Part shown: positions 36,473-44,922 of the stretch, piece by piece
Numbering within the stretch: position 1 is the stretch's first letter
How the letters are laid out: every line of letters starts with the position of its first letter
NCBI RefSeq assembly: GCF_030503435.1
Contig: NZ_JAUKPO010000001.1
Span: 496,001 to 560,000, forward strand
Length of the DNA: 64,000 bases
Source: Rhodocytophaga aerolata
GTDB lineage: Bacteria > Bacteroidota > Bacteroidia > Cytophagales > 172606-1
Direction: 5' to 3'
Program-made: the position numbers and the translations under genes
The notes under the pieces: model-generated
Databases searched by the model: none
What the model was told of the DNA's origin: nothing
Seen by the model: only the letters and a program-made list of their open reading frames with translations

Positions 36473-37870
36473 ATGTTTACAGCTCAGATTTCTCACGTAG
36501 TGATAGAAAAAATGCAAAAGATTGTAGGAGCTGCCCATGTACTGGCTGATGAAGAAAATCTCTACAAGTATTCGCATGACGAAACAGAAGATTTATCCTT
36601 TTTACCAGATATAGTAGTAAAGCCAGCAACGGCTGCTGAAGTAAGTCAGATCATGCAATTTTGTTCAGCAGAAGGTATACCAGTAACTGCCCGTGGCGCT
36701 GGTACGGGCCTAAGTGGCGCTGCGTTACCCATATACAAAGGAATTTTACTTTCTATGGAGAGACTCAATAACATTCTCAACATAGATGACAAAAATTTTC
36801 AAGCCCTTGTCGAGCCGGGGGTAATTGTGCAAGTATTGCAGGAGGCTACTATTGAAAAAGGCTTATTTTACCCGGTAGATCCTGCCAGCAAAGGAAGTTG
36901 TACCATTGGTGGGAACATCGCCCAGTCGGCCGGTGGACTAAGAGCAGTAAAATATGGTACGACACGCGATAACATTTTAAATTTAGAAGTTGTACTGCCA
37001 ACTGGCGAAATTATCTGGACTGGTGCCAATGTTCTCAAATATTCCACCGGTTATAATCTTACCCAGTTAATGGTAGGGAGCGAAGGTACATTGGGAATTG
37101 TTACCAAAGCAGTTGTAAAACTCCGTCCGTATCCAAGTTATAATCTGGTAATGCTTGTGCCTTTTACTACAGCCACCCAGGCATGCGAGGCGGTGAATGC
37201 CATTTTTATGGCAGGGATTACCCCATCCTGCTTAGAGTTTATGGAGCGGGAAGCACTTGAATGGGCCATAGCTTATACTGGCTCCTCTATTCCTTTGCCT
37301 GCTCACATACAAGCACACCTGCTTATTGAACTAGATGGCAATGATATGGAACTGCTCTTAAAAGAGGCCGAACAGTTATATCAGGTAGTTAATACGTACG
37401 ATGTAGGAGATATATTATTAGGTGAATCTTTTCAGCAAAAAGAAGAACTATGGGCTTTGCGGCGCAAAATCCCTTATGCTGTACGGCACAATTCTGTGTA
37501 TAAAGAAGAGGATACCGTAGTTCCCAGAGCGCATTTGCCACAACTATTAAAAGGGATTAAGGAAATAGGAGCCAGGTATCAGTTTAAGTCTGTTTGTTAT
37601 GGGCATGCCGGCGATGGTAACTTGCATGTGAATATCATCAAAGGTAACATGTCGGAGGAGGAATGGACAACTAAGCTTCCGGAAGGAATCCGTGAAATAT
37701 TCAGGCTTTGTGTACAACTTGGTGGCACCATCTCAGGCGAGCATGGCATAGGGTATGTTCAAAAGCCATATATTGATATTGCACTGCCAGAAGTTAACCT
37801 GGCTATTATGCGCGGGATAAAAAAAGTTTTTGATCCGAAAGGAATTTTAAATCCAGGAAAGATTTTTTAA
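36473..37870 (+). CDS. FAD-binding oxidase, GlcD/lactate dehydrogenase type
   Basis: A 465-residue flavoenzyme of the FAD-linked oxidase family (GlcD, D-lactate dehydrogenase or 2-hydroxyglutarate dehydrogenase group). The PCMH-type FAD domain is N-terminal (about 40-220), with RGAGTGLSGAALP at 74-86 and GSCTIGGNIAQSAGG near 142-156. The C-terminal FAD-oxidase domain carries GHAGDGNLHVNI near 383-394 and SGEHGIGYVQK near 420-430. It oxidises a 2-hydroxy acid to the 2-oxo acid and would pass electrons to quinone or another carrier. No glcE/glcF partner lies next to it, so the name glcD is not given. Length is normal. Confidence 0.93.
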   Translation: MFTAQISHVVIEKMQKIVGAAHVLADEENLYKYSHDETEDLSFLPDIVVKPATAAEVSQIMQFCSAEGIPVTARGAGTGLSGAALPIYKGILLSMERLNNILNIDDKNFQALVEPGVIVQVLQEATIEKGLFYPVDPASKGSCTIGGNIAQSAGGLRAVKYGTTRDNILNLEVVLPTGEIIWTGANVLKYSTGYNLTQLMVGSEGTLGIVTKAVVKLRPYPSYNLVMLVPFTTATQACEAVNAIFMAGITPSCLEFMEREALEWAIAYTGSSIPLPAHIQAHLLIELDGNDMELLLKEAEQLYQVVNTYDVGDILLGESFQQKEELWALRRKIPYAVRHNSVYKEEDTVVPRAHLPQLLKGIKEIGARYQFKSVCYGHAGDGNLHVNIIKGNMSEEEWTTKLPEGIREIFRLCVQLGGTISGEHGIGYVQKPYIDIALPEVNLAIMRGIKKVFDPKGILNPGKIF

Positions 37871-37975
37871 GATTTTGCATGTAATATTTACCAGTTTTTT
37901 GCTTACTATTTTTTTGTGTGCCGTATTAACGTTTACAAAACAAAAGGATTTCGTTTCACTAAATATACATTTACC

Positions 37976-38407
37976 ATGTTAGAAAGATTTGAACCAGCTC
38001 ATGCCGCGAAAGTTAAAAGTCACTTTGCAAATCTTTGCCAGCTTGCTCTAGCAGATGCTTTTGTAACGAAGGATGAACTGGAGTATCTAAATAAACTATG
38101 CAGTAACTTCAATCTTGATAAAGAAGACTTCGATTATATAATGGATAATGCCTATTCTATCCCTTTTTATGCGCCTAAAACATCGATGGAGCGCTTAGAA
38201 CAGATTTATGATCTGGTAAGGATGGTATTAATTGATGATATTATTGATGAACGGAAAGTATTGCTTTGTGTTGAAGTAGCCGAAAAGCTTGGATTTAAAG
38301 CACATGTTGTAGGCGACCTTATCAAAGCGCTTGTCAACGTGAGTGAAGAAACCGGAGAAGATACGTTACCCGAAGATGACTTGCAATTGATTCTTAAAGA
38401 AGGATAA
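37976..38407 (+). CDS. TerB-like helical protein
   Basis: A 143-residue soluble protein when started at the ATG at 37976 (MLERFEPAHAAK); a GTG at 37916 would add 20 residues that look untranslated. It is all-helical with the acidic pattern of the TerB (tellurite-resistance B) fold: LALADAFVTKDELEYLNKLCSNFNL and LVRMVLIDDIIDERKVLLCVEVAEKLGF. Similar short TerB-like proteins are common in Bacteroidota and have no assigned task. It lies about 105 nt behind the oxidase and is followed by a terminator at 38432-38461. Confidence 0.8.
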   Translation: MLERFEPAHAAKVKSHFANLCQLALADAFVTKDELEYLNKLCSNFNLDKEDFDYIMDNAYSIPFYAPKTSMERLEQIYDLVRMVLIDDIIDERKVLLCVEVAEKLGFKAHVVGDLIKALVNVSEETGEDTLPEDDLQLILKEG

Positions 38408-38431
38408 CAGTTACCTCATATATTTTTTTCT

Positions 38432-38461
38432 AATCCAGGTGCCTAGCTAGGTGCCTGGATT
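38432..38461 (+). terminator. Terminator after the TerB-like gene
   Basis: AATCCAGGTGCCT (38432-38444) pairs with AGGTGCCTGGATT (38449-38461), using two G-U pairs, around an AGCT loop. It is followed by TATTTTTTAT. Confidence 0.75.
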
Positions 38462-38671
38462 TATTTTTTATAGCAGTTGCTATTTATCCGGTAACTTCCT
38501 GTTTATTCGATGGTTTGCCAACATTTACCCTCCTTTTATAGTTCAACTAATATAAGCGTCGATAGTTGCTGAACGTATGGGTAGCTCTGTTGAATTGAAG
38601 CATCAGAAGAATTTCTGCATTCTCTAATTATGCTTTGCAAAAAATCGAACAATACTAATTAAGACCATCCT

Positions 38672-39553
38672 ATGAAAAACCGCATATGTTTAATTACAGG
38701 AGCAAACTCCGGAATTGGAAAAATAACTGCCAGGGAATTGGCTGCCAAGGGTATGACCATCCTGATGATTGCCAGAAATAAGGAGAAAGGAGAACAGGCA
38801 CGCCAGGAAATTAGTCAGGCTACCGGTAATTCTGCTATAGAATTATATCTCTGTGATCTGTCGGTACAAGCAGATATAGTAAAAGTCTCCAATGAAATAA
38901 AAGCAAAGCATAACAAAATTGATGTATTAATTAATAATGCAGGCTTAATTATTCCTGATTATCAACTCTCTGCTGACGGTATAGAAATGACACTGGCCAT
39001 CAATCACCTTGGGCCGTTTCTCCTAACAAATTTATTGTTGGACTTGGTAAAAAATGGAAATGATCCGCGAATACTTACTGTCTCGTCTGAAGCACATAAA
39101 TTTTCGAAATTAGACTTTAACAACCTTGTTTCGCCCAAAAAATATAGTGCCTGGTTAGCCTATGGCAATTCAAAATTGGCTAATATACTTTTTACCAGGC
39201 AACTGGCCAAAGTGGTAAAAAATGATGGTATTACGGCTAATTGCCTGCATCCGGGAGCTGTAGCTACTAACTTTGGCGCTGGTTACTCAGGCATTGCAGG
39301 GGCATTTTTCAGCTTGCTCCGTCCTTTTTTTATAAGTCCGGAAAAAGGGGCAGAAACTACTATTTATCTTGCCTCTTCTCCTGAAGTAAAAGGAATGACA
39401 GGTTTGTATTTCGACAAAAAGAAACCTAAAACACCTACCAAAGAAGCACTTAGTGACTATAATGCACAAAAGCTCTGGGAGATGAGTACTACCCTAACCA
39501 AGCTAAACGACCGTTTGCAACTCAATGCACAAAAAAATTCTTTTAGTAAATAA
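38672..39553 (+). CDS. SDR family oxidoreductase (retinol-dehydrogenase-like)
   Basis: A 293-residue short-chain dehydrogenase. The cofactor motif TGANSGIG is at 9-16, NNAG at 88-91, and the catalytic set Ser138/139 (SSE), Tyr164 and Lys168 (YGNSK) is intact. An Arg at 35 in ARNKEKG suggests NADPH. The LTNLLLDLV and HPGAVATNFG blocks are typical of the WW-oxidoreductase / retinol dehydrogenase subgroup. The substrate is not known. A 264-nt upstream gap shows no other gene; the SPW protein follows 83 nt later. Confidence 0.92.
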   Translation: MKNRICLITGANSGIGKITARELAAKGMTILMIARNKEKGEQARQEISQATGNSAIELYLCDLSVQADIVKVSNEIKAKHNKIDVLINNAGLIIPDYQLSADGIEMTLAINHLGPFLLTNLLLDLVKNGNDPRILTVSSEAHKFSKLDFNNLVSPKKYSAWLAYGNSKLANILFTRQLAKVVKNDGITANCLHPGAVATNFGAGYSGIAGAFFSLLRPFFISPEKGAETTIYLASSPEVKGMTGLYFDKKKPKTPTKEALSDYNAQKLWEMSTTLTKLNDRLQLNAQKNSFSK

Positions 39554-39636
39554 CACGCTTATGCAACAATATTTTTTGTATACCGATAACAATATTGAAT
39601 AATATCAACAATTGAAAATATATTCTAAAAAAGCAT

Positions 39637-40014
39637 ATGAGATTTTTATCAACTAAAGCTCACGGAGTAATAGATTACTTGGTGGGATTGCTACTAATTG
39701 CTGTTCCTTGGATTTTTGGATTTGCACAGGGAGGAATGGAAACATGGATTTTTGTGCTTGCCGGAGTTGGAGCTTTGATATACAGCTTTTTTACTGAGTA
39801 TGAGTTGGGTGTAGTTAAATTAATACCTATGCCCATGCACCTACTATTTGATGCCATGTCTGGTATTGTACTGGCTACCTCCCCCTGGTTATTTGGCTTT
39901 AATGATTATGTATATCTTCCTCACTTACTATTTGGGTTATTTGAGATAGGCGCCTCCTTAATTACGCATAAAGTACCTGGGCATCGTACATCCGCTGCAA
40001 TGGATAGAAGGTAA
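39637..40014 (+). CDS. SPW repeat membrane protein
   Basis: A 125-residue integral membrane protein with four predicted helices in two repeats. Each repeat carries the [S/V]PW motif followed by a Gly-Phe: VPWIFGFA near 23-30 and SPWLFGFN near 87-94. This is the SPW repeat family (DUF4386-like small membrane proteins) of unknown function. The basic C-terminus (RTSAAMDRR) would be cytosolic. A weak terminator follows at 40033-40071. Confidence 0.88.
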   Translation: MRFLSTKAHGVIDYLVGLLLIAVPWIFGFAQGGMETWIFVLAGVGALIYSFFTEYELGVVKLIPMPMHLLFDAMSGIVLATSPWLFGFNDYVYLPHLLFGLFEIGASLITHKVPGHRTSAAMDRR

Positions 40015-40032
40015 TTTGGGAAAAGCTAATGT

Positions 40033-40071
40033 AAAGGTTGTAATTACTTGAAATCAATAGTTGCAGCCTTT
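40033..40071 (+). terminator. Weak terminator after the SPW gene
   Basis: AAAGGTTGTAA (40033-40043) pairs with TTGCAGCCTTT (40061-40071) using two G-U pairs across a 17-nt loop, followed by TTTT. Confidence 0.5.
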
Positions 40072-40129
40072 TTTTATGTGTTCTTTTCCTTATACCTGGT
40101 AAGTTACGTTTGCATATACATAAAATTTT

Positions 40130-40771
40130 ATGTACCCACATATAGAATATACAGTACTTGATCCATTTGTGACAGACAATCAGATAGATGCTGCTTCAGC
40201 ACTGGCTGTTGAGTTACAGGTAGGTGGGTTATGTATTCCTCCCTATTGGGTAAAAAAAGCAAGCCGGGAAGTAGCTCATACAGACGTGGCTTTACTTACC
40301 ATTATTGGTTTTCCGTATGGCTACCAGCGGACCGAAACGAAACTTGCAGAAATGGAACTAGCCTTTGCCGATGGCGCCACAGCTATAGAAGTGGCAATAA
40401 ATATGTCGGCTTTAAAATCGCAGCGGATAAACTGGATAAAGGCAGAGGTTGCACGCTTTGCTCATCTGGTACATGCCAGGGAGGCCATGCTAACAATGGT
40501 AGCTGATACAGATTCACTAACTAACCTGGAACTGGAGCTGTTTTGTAAAACCTGTGCAGATGCCGGGGCAGATTACATAAAAATAATGAGCGGCTATGTA
40601 CCAAAAGCATATTCTATCGAAAAGCTGGAACTTGCGTTAAAATATATACCTGCTTCTGTAGGGGTCAAAGTTTATACACAAATGTGTACCTTCCAAGAAG
40701 TAAACAACTTACTACATATTGGTATAGAGAAAGTAAGTGTTCCCTCACTTGATTTCCTGAAACAACAATAA
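40130..40771 (+). CDS. Deoxyribose-phosphate aldolase-like protein, divergent
   Basis: A 213-residue TIM-barrel protein of the DeoC family, which splits 2-deoxyribose 5-phosphate into glyceraldehyde 3-phosphate and acetaldehyde. The Schiff-base lysine is in YIKIMSG (Lys151) and the second active-site lysine in VGVKV (Lys180). IEVAIN (86-91) stands where EIDMVIN is usual, with Glu for Asp. The phosphate-binding Gly-Gly loop that normally follows the second lysine (KAAGGIR) is replaced by KVYTQMC, and the C-terminus is short. The substrate may therefore differ from the classical one. The deoC symbol is withheld for that reason. Followed by a 176-nt gap with a TATCTTTG promoter box for the next gene. 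Confidence 0.82.
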   Translation: MYPHIEYTVLDPFVTDNQIDAASALAVELQVGGLCIPPYWVKKASREVAHTDVALLTIIGFPYGYQRTETKLAEMELAFADGATAIEVAINMSALKSQRINWIKAEVARFAHLVHAREAMLTMVADTDSLTNLELELFCKTCADAGADYIKIMSGYVPKAYSIEKLELALKYIPASVGVKVYTQMCTFQEVNNLLHIGIEKVSVPSLDFLKQQ

Positions 40772-40910
40772 ATCCTCCTAAATAGCGAACAATTCGCTAC
40801 CTATTTAGCTTATGAGAATGGTAGCCTGTACTTTACATGCAGGCATTACCTTACCATAAATAAGCGTCTTAGGTAGTCGGTTTTGCTCAAGTGTTTGATA
40901 GATAATTGGC

Positions 40911-40918
40911 TATCTTTG
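40911..40918 (+). promoter_or_regulatory. -7 element of the proline dehydrogenase promoter
   Basis: TATCTTTG (40911-40918) matches TAnnTTTG and lies 29 nt before the ATG at 40948. A TTTG at the correct -33 spacing is not seen. Confidence 0.5.
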
Positions 40919-40947
40919 CCGCGTTGTGACTCTAAAGTACCTATTCA

Positions 40948-42153
40948 ATGAACAATACATATAATACTAAAACGACCGTATCCTTTGAAGATACAGCCAC
41001 AGCCTTTGCTTCAAAATCGGATCTGGAATTAAAAAAAATGCATTTATTGTTTGCTGCTATGAACAGCAATGCCCTTGTCAGCACCGGCACTTTTTTTATG
41101 AAAGCCGCTCTTAAATTTGGTTTACCTATAAAATCACCCATTAAACACACCTTGTTTGAGCAGTTTTGCGGGGGCGAATCTATTGCTGAATGTGAAGATG
41201 CCATTCAGGAACTGGCAAATTACCATATTAAAACCATTCTGGACTACTCAGTGGAAGGAGAAAAAACGGAAGCCGGCTTTGATGCTACTACCCAGGAGAT
41301 ACTGGCTACTATAGACCGCGCCAAAGGCGATCCCAATATTCCTTTTTCTGTATTTAAAGTTACAGGAATTGCCGCCACCCGCTTATTGGAAAAAAAGCAA
41401 AGCGACTCTCCGCTTTCTGAAGCTGAAAAAATAAGCTTCGCTAAAGTAGCTAACCGGGTAGATACCATCTGCAAGAGGGCACATGAGAATAATGTACGTA
41501 TCTTTATAGATGGCGAAGAATCCTGGATTCAGGAAACTATAGATGAGTTGGCTTATGAGATGATGCGCAAATACAACAAAGAACAGCCCATTATCTACAA
41601 TACATTTCAGATGTATTTAACAGCTAGTCTCAATAAATTGAAAGATGCCCTTCATAATGCAGTCATGCATAACTACTATTTGGGGGCAAAACTGGTAAGG
41701 GGAGCGTATATGGAAAAAGAGAGAGAAGAGGCCCGCCGCAGAGGCATACCAGACCCAGTGCAGCCAGACAAAGAAAGCACAGATGAAGATTTTGACAAAG
41801 CCTTGCTGTTTTGTATGAATGAAAAACAAAGAATTGCTATTTGTTCCGGCTCTCATAACGAACACAGCAACTATTACCTGACTGTATTAATGGATAAGCA
41901 CGGACTGGCACCTAATGACTCCAGAGTATATTTTGCTCAACTCTATGGCATGAGTGATCACATTTCCTATAATCTGGCGAAAGCCGGATACAATGTGGCT
42001 AAATACGTTCCCTATGGGCCTATTGAATCGGTTATGCCCTATCTATTCCGACGGGCCGAAGAAAACACCTCTATTGCGGGGCAGAGTAGCCGAGAGTTTA
42101 ACCTCATCCAAAAGGAACTACGCCGGAGAAAAGCTCAAGCCAAAGCATCCTGA
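40948..42153 (+). CDS. Proline dehydrogenase
   Basis: A 401-residue monofunctional proline dehydrogenase (FAD), oxidising proline to pyrroline-5-carboxylate and reducing quinone. The TIM-barrel motifs are present: a FIDGEESWIQETIDELA strand near 190, YNTFQMYL near 215, LGAKLVRGAYMEKERE near 246-261, and the SHNEHSN and YGPIESVMPYLFRRAEEN stretches that bind substrate and FAD near 305 and 355. The C-terminal RRAEENTS is the usual proline-binding Arg-Arg. No P5C dehydrogenase is adjacent. A perfect 18-bp terminator follows at 42183-42224. Confidence 0.95.
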   Translation: MNNTYNTKTTVSFEDTATAFASKSDLELKKMHLLFAAMNSNALVSTGTFFMKAALKFGLPIKSPIKHTLFEQFCGGESIAECEDAIQELANYHIKTILDYSVEGEKTEAGFDATTQEILATIDRAKGDPNIPFSVFKVTGIAATRLLEKKQSDSPLSEAEKISFAKVANRVDTICKRAHENNVRIFIDGEESWIQETIDELAYEMMRKYNKEQPIIYNTFQMYLTASLNKLKDALHNAVMHNYYLGAKLVRGAYMEKEREEARRRGIPDPVQPDKESTDEDFDKALLFCMNEKQRIAICSGSHNEHSNYYLTVLMDKHGLAPNDSRVYFAQLYGMSDHISYNLAKAGYNVAKYVPYGPIESVMPYLFRRAEENTSIAGQSSREFNLIQKELRRRKAQAKAS

Positions 42154-42182
42154 CTTAATTTCTCATAGATGAGAAGCTCACA

Positions 42183-42224
42183 AAAAGAAAGCAAGCAAAT
42201 TTAGATATTTGCTTGCTTTCTTTT
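42183..42224. terminator. Bidirectional terminator after proline dehydrogenase
   Basis: A perfect 18-bp stem, AAAAGAAAGCAAGCAAAT (42183-42200) with its complement at 42207-42224, has a 6-nt loop and A/U ends. It separates the plus-strand proline dehydrogenase from the convergent small gene. Confidence 0.88.
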
Positions 42225-42269
42225 CGTATAGAAGAAACAGTGTAGAATGACTAAGTTACTTAGCTTTGC

Positions 42270-42689
42270 CTAAGCCCGCCATACCTCCAGCCTCTGATCC
42301 GGAGCTACCATAAGCATAATTCTGGCAGGGTTAGGTAATATTACCAAGCGGGCTTCTTTGCCTGGAAACTTATCTGCATCTACCCATACGCCTTCTTTGA
42401 AATTTACATCGTATATAGAACTCCCGTCCGCATTCTGCCCTTTATTAGTGTATTTCTGGGCTAGGTAGGCAATGGGTAATAATACTTCTGTATCTGAGCA
42501 GTATTCTTCATGTACTTCCTCCAACGCTTTTTCCAGTTCTTTGCCATATTTATCCATCAGTTTGTCTTCCAGATCATGCAACTCTTCTTCCACTGTATCG
42601 TAACTGGTGTCTGCGTAATTTAAGCTGCTCAGCTGGTTCTTTTTTTCCACTAAAGCAACCAATGCTTTATTTAAACCTTTTGCGTCCAT
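42270..42689 (-). CDS. Conserved hypothetical protein, acidic
   Basis: A 139-residue soluble protein from the ATG at 42689 (MDAKGLNKALVALVEKK). An ATG at 42737 would add 16 hydrophobic residues that do not fit. It is acidic and helical at the N-terminus, with VEEELHDLEDKLMDKYGKELEKALEEVHEEY, and ends in a small beta region (VWVDADKFPGKEARLVILPNPARIMLMV). I do not recognise the family; similar short proteins appear in Bacteroidota genomes only by general look. It is convergent with proline dehydrogenase. Confidence 0.72.
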   Translation of the reverse strand: MDAKGLNKALVALVEKKNQLSSLNYADTSYDTVEEELHDLEDKLMDKYGKELEKALEEVHEEYCSDTEVLLPIAYLAQKYTNKGQNADGSSIYDVNFKEGVWVDADKFPGKEARLVILPNPARIMLMVAPDQRLEVWRA

Positions 42690-42886
42690 AATCAAGAAAA
42701 TAGAAATACTGATACAAAAGTCTATAGACTTATTCACAGATGCAAGTAAAGATTACAAAAAAACCATGCATCTCAGTTATAGTAAATATACTATAATAAA
42801 TTTAACTATTCTTTTATGACATTGTTTACCTACTAACTTACGTTAAATAAGGGTATACTACCAGAATCAACAAATGAACTAAACCT

Positions 42887-43981
42887 ATGGAAAAAGATTT
42901 TTTACCGATCAACGGTACCGACTTCGTAGAATTATATGTAGGAAATGCCAAACAGGCAGCTTACTATTACCAGACTGCTTTTGGGTATCAGCTGATAGCG
43001 TATGCTGGTCCGGAAACTGGGATTAAGGATAAAGTATCGTATGTAGTACAACAAAACAAAATCCGGTTGGTATTGACCACAGCCCTTCATCCTGACTCAC
43101 CCATTGCCGAACATGTAAAAAAACATGGAGATGGCGTAAAAGTACTGGCTCTGTGGGTGGATGATGCTGAAAAATCGTTTGCCGAAACCGTAAAACGCGG
43201 AGCCCGTCCTGCCTCTTCCCCTCAAAAATTTACTGACGAATTTGGGGAAGTACGCATGGCCTCTATTCATACCTATGGCGAAACCGTGCATACATTTGTA
43301 GAGCGTAAAAACTACAATGGCCCATTTTTACCCGGATTTAAAGCAAAGCAAAGCAGTATTGAAACTACCCCTGTCGGATTGCAATATGTAGATCACTGTG
43401 TAGGAAATGTGGAACTCGGTGAAATGAACAAATGGGTGAAATTTTATGAAGAGGTGATGGGTTTTAAACTCCTGATTACCTTCGATGACGAAGATATTTC
43501 TACCGAATATTCGGCGCTGATGTCAAAAGTGGTATCTAATGGAAATGGCTATATTAAATTCCCGATTAACGAACCGGCAGTAGGTAAGAAGAAATCGCAG
43601 ATAGAAGAGTACCTCGACTTTTATCAGGGAGCCGGTGTGCAACACATAGCCATCGCAACGCATGATATTGTTCATACGGTAGGTGAATTACGCAGAAGAG
43701 GCGTGGAATTTTTACAGGTACCCGCCTCCTATTATGAAGACTTGCATGAACGTGTAGGTAAGATTGATGAAGACCTGCAACCACTAAAAGATTTAAATAT
43801 TCTAATAGACCGTGACGAAGAAGGGTATCTCTTACAAATATTTACTAAACCAGTAGAAGACAGACCAACATTATTTTATGAGATTATTCAGCGTAAAGGA
43901 GCTAAATCATTCGGGAAAGGAAATTTTAAAGCCTTGTTTGAAGCTATTGAACGGGAGCAGGCTTTACGGGGAAACTTATAA
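42887..43981 (+). CDS. hppD: 4-Hydroxyphenylpyruvate dioxygenase
   Basis: A 364-residue non-haem iron dioxygenase converting 4-hydroxyphenylpyruvate to homogentisate in tyrosine breakdown. Two VOC domains are seen. The iron ligands of the C-terminal domain are His170 (YVDHCVGNV), His253 (GVQHIAIAT) and Glu332 (FYEIIQR), and the C-terminal GKGNFKALFEAIEREQALRGNL closes the active site as usual. Length is normal for the bacterial enzyme. The next enzymes of the pathway (homogentisate dioxygenase, fumarylacetoacetase) are not in the window. Copy B of the structured element lies 45-137 nt after the stop. Confidence 0.97.
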   Translation: MEKDFLPINGTDFVELYVGNAKQAAYYYQTAFGYQLIAYAGPETGIKDKVSYVVQQNKIRLVLTTALHPDSPIAEHVKKHGDGVKVLALWVDDAEKSFAETVKRGARPASSPQKFTDEFGEVRMASIHTYGETVHTFVERKNYNGPFLPGFKAKQSSIETTPVGLQYVDHCVGNVELGEMNKWVKFYEEVMGFKLLITFDDEDISTEYSALMSKVVSNGNGYIKFPINEPAVGKKKSQIEEYLDFYQGAGVQHIAIATHDIVHTVGELRRRGVEFLQVPASYYEDLHERVGKIDEDLQPLKDLNILIDRDEEGYLLQIFTKPVEDRPTLFYEIIQRKGAKSFGKGNFKALFEAIEREQALRGNL

Positions 43982-44025
43982 GCGGAAAGAAAAAACTCGA
44001 AATATGAGAAGTGCCTGAATAGAAA

Positions 44026-44118
44026 AAGTGCAGGAAAATCTGAATTTCTGCACTTAAAAAGAAGTTAAAAGTTTAAACATAATAATAAAGGGCCCCTCCA
44101 TGGGAGAGGCTTTTTATT
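44026..44118 (+). repeat. Copy B of a two-copy structured 3' element with terminator
   Basis: Hairpin AAGTGCAG/CTGCACTT (44026-44055, with a one-base bulge), an A-rich run, the box GTTAAAAGTTTAAACATA from 44064, and the terminator stem GCCCCTCC/GGAGAGGC ending near 44110, followed by TTTTTATT. It matches copy A (23998-24092) in order and nearly in sequence from the box on. Confidence 0.6.
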
Positions 44119-44298
44119 TTACCTGTTGTTAAGCCCTATTAATTAACATGATTCTACAAATTTCGTTAATAAAAATATCTATGTAAATACCTAATTCCAG
44201 GTATTTTTACTAACTATTCTAAGATTTTATATAATTTTTCCAAGCATTTTTTTAAACGATTCATGAATGGGTATAATTGTTAATGAGTCCTTGTCAAG

Positions 44299-44338
44299 CC
44301 TTCTTAATTTAAAGAATGCTGTTGCTAAGAAGGTTTTT
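44299..44338 (+). terminator. Intrinsic terminator upstream of arfB
   Basis: CCTTCTTA (44299-44306) pairs with TAAGAAGG (44326-44333) and is followed by TTTTT (44334-44338). It lies about 80 nt before the arfB start and ahead of its promoter box. Confidence 0.6.
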
Positions 44339-44372
44339 ATGTAGTTGCTCTTAAACTCACAGCTAACTTTCA

Positions 44373-44380
44373 TACCTTTG
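44373..44380 (+). promoter_or_regulatory. -7 element of the arfB promoter
   Basis: TACCTTTG (44373-44380) matches TAnnTTTG. The predicted mRNA begins about 33 nt before the ATG at 44419. Confidence 0.5.
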
Positions 44381-44418
44381 CAGCGTTCGATTCATATTAC
44401 ATATTACTACGCTATTTA

Positions 44419-44844
44419 ATGTCCAGTCTGATACAAAACCGGGATTTTTATACTGAATTTGACTTTGCCACTTCTCGAAGTGGAGGTGCAGGTGGGCAAC
44501 ATGTAAATAAGGTATCATCTAAAGTAGAATTACGGTTTCATGTGGATAACTCTACGTTGTTGACACTGGAAGAAAAAGAGATATTGAAACAGAAATTAGC
44601 CAACAAAATCACCAATGATGGCTATCTGCAGATAGTTTCTCAGGCAGAAAGAAGCCAGCTACTCAATAAGCAACTGGCTGTCACTAAATTTTATCAGCTA
44701 CTGGAAAAGGCGCTTACGCCAGTCAAGCGGCGCAAAGCCACCAAACCTACTAAGGCTTCCATTCAAGCACGGCTTCAGGCAAAGAAGGCACTTTCAAGCA
44801 AAAAAACAGATCGCAATAAACGGGATTTCCTCGACAATGAATAA
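44419..44844 (+). CDS. arfB: Alternative ribosome-rescue peptidyl-tRNA hydrolase ArfB
   Basis: A 141-residue protein with the release-factor catalytic motif GGQ at 25-27 inside SRSGGAGGQHVNKV. A basic C-terminal tail rich in Lys and Arg (KRRKATKPTKASIQARLQAKK to the end) enters the empty mRNA channel of stalled ribosomes in the family. It releases nascent chains from ribosomes stalled on truncated mRNA. It is not a normal release factor, since the codon-recognition domain is missing. Length fits ArfB/ICT1/YaeJ. The gene is alone on the plus strand, convergent with the following small secreted protein. Confidence 0.95.
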   Translation: MSSLIQNRDFYTEFDFATSRSGGAGGQHVNKVSSKVELRFHVDNSTLLTLEEKEILKQKLANKITNDGYLQIVSQAERSQLLNKQLAVTKFYQLLEKALTPVKRRKATKPTKASIQARLQAKKALSSKKTDRNKRDFLDNE

Positions 44845-44922
44845 GCAGAAAGGCTGTTTGGTGATATTACATCAGTCTATTACTCGTATTTCAGGTTTGG
44901 GTTAAAAAGCCTTTGCTTGCTT

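Larger units (their letters stand above)
44119..44418 (+). ncRNA. Candidate small RNA or arfB leader with tandem hairpins
   Basis: No ORF is present. Hairpin AAATACCT/AGGTATTT lies at 44185-44206, and a terminator CCTTCTTA (44299-44306) with TAAGAAGG (44326-44333) followed by TTTTT lies further on. No gene between 44119 and 44299 explains the second terminator. Either a small RNA of 150-200 nt ends there, or the hairpin is an attenuator in front of arfB. The arfB promoter box at 44373-44380 lies after it, which favours a separate RNA. No match to a named RNA family was recognised. Confidence 0.35.

Noticed and set aside
37976-38407. Tellurite resistance role for the TerB-like proteins
   Set aside because: No other ter genes are present and TerB folds occur widely in unrelated contexts.
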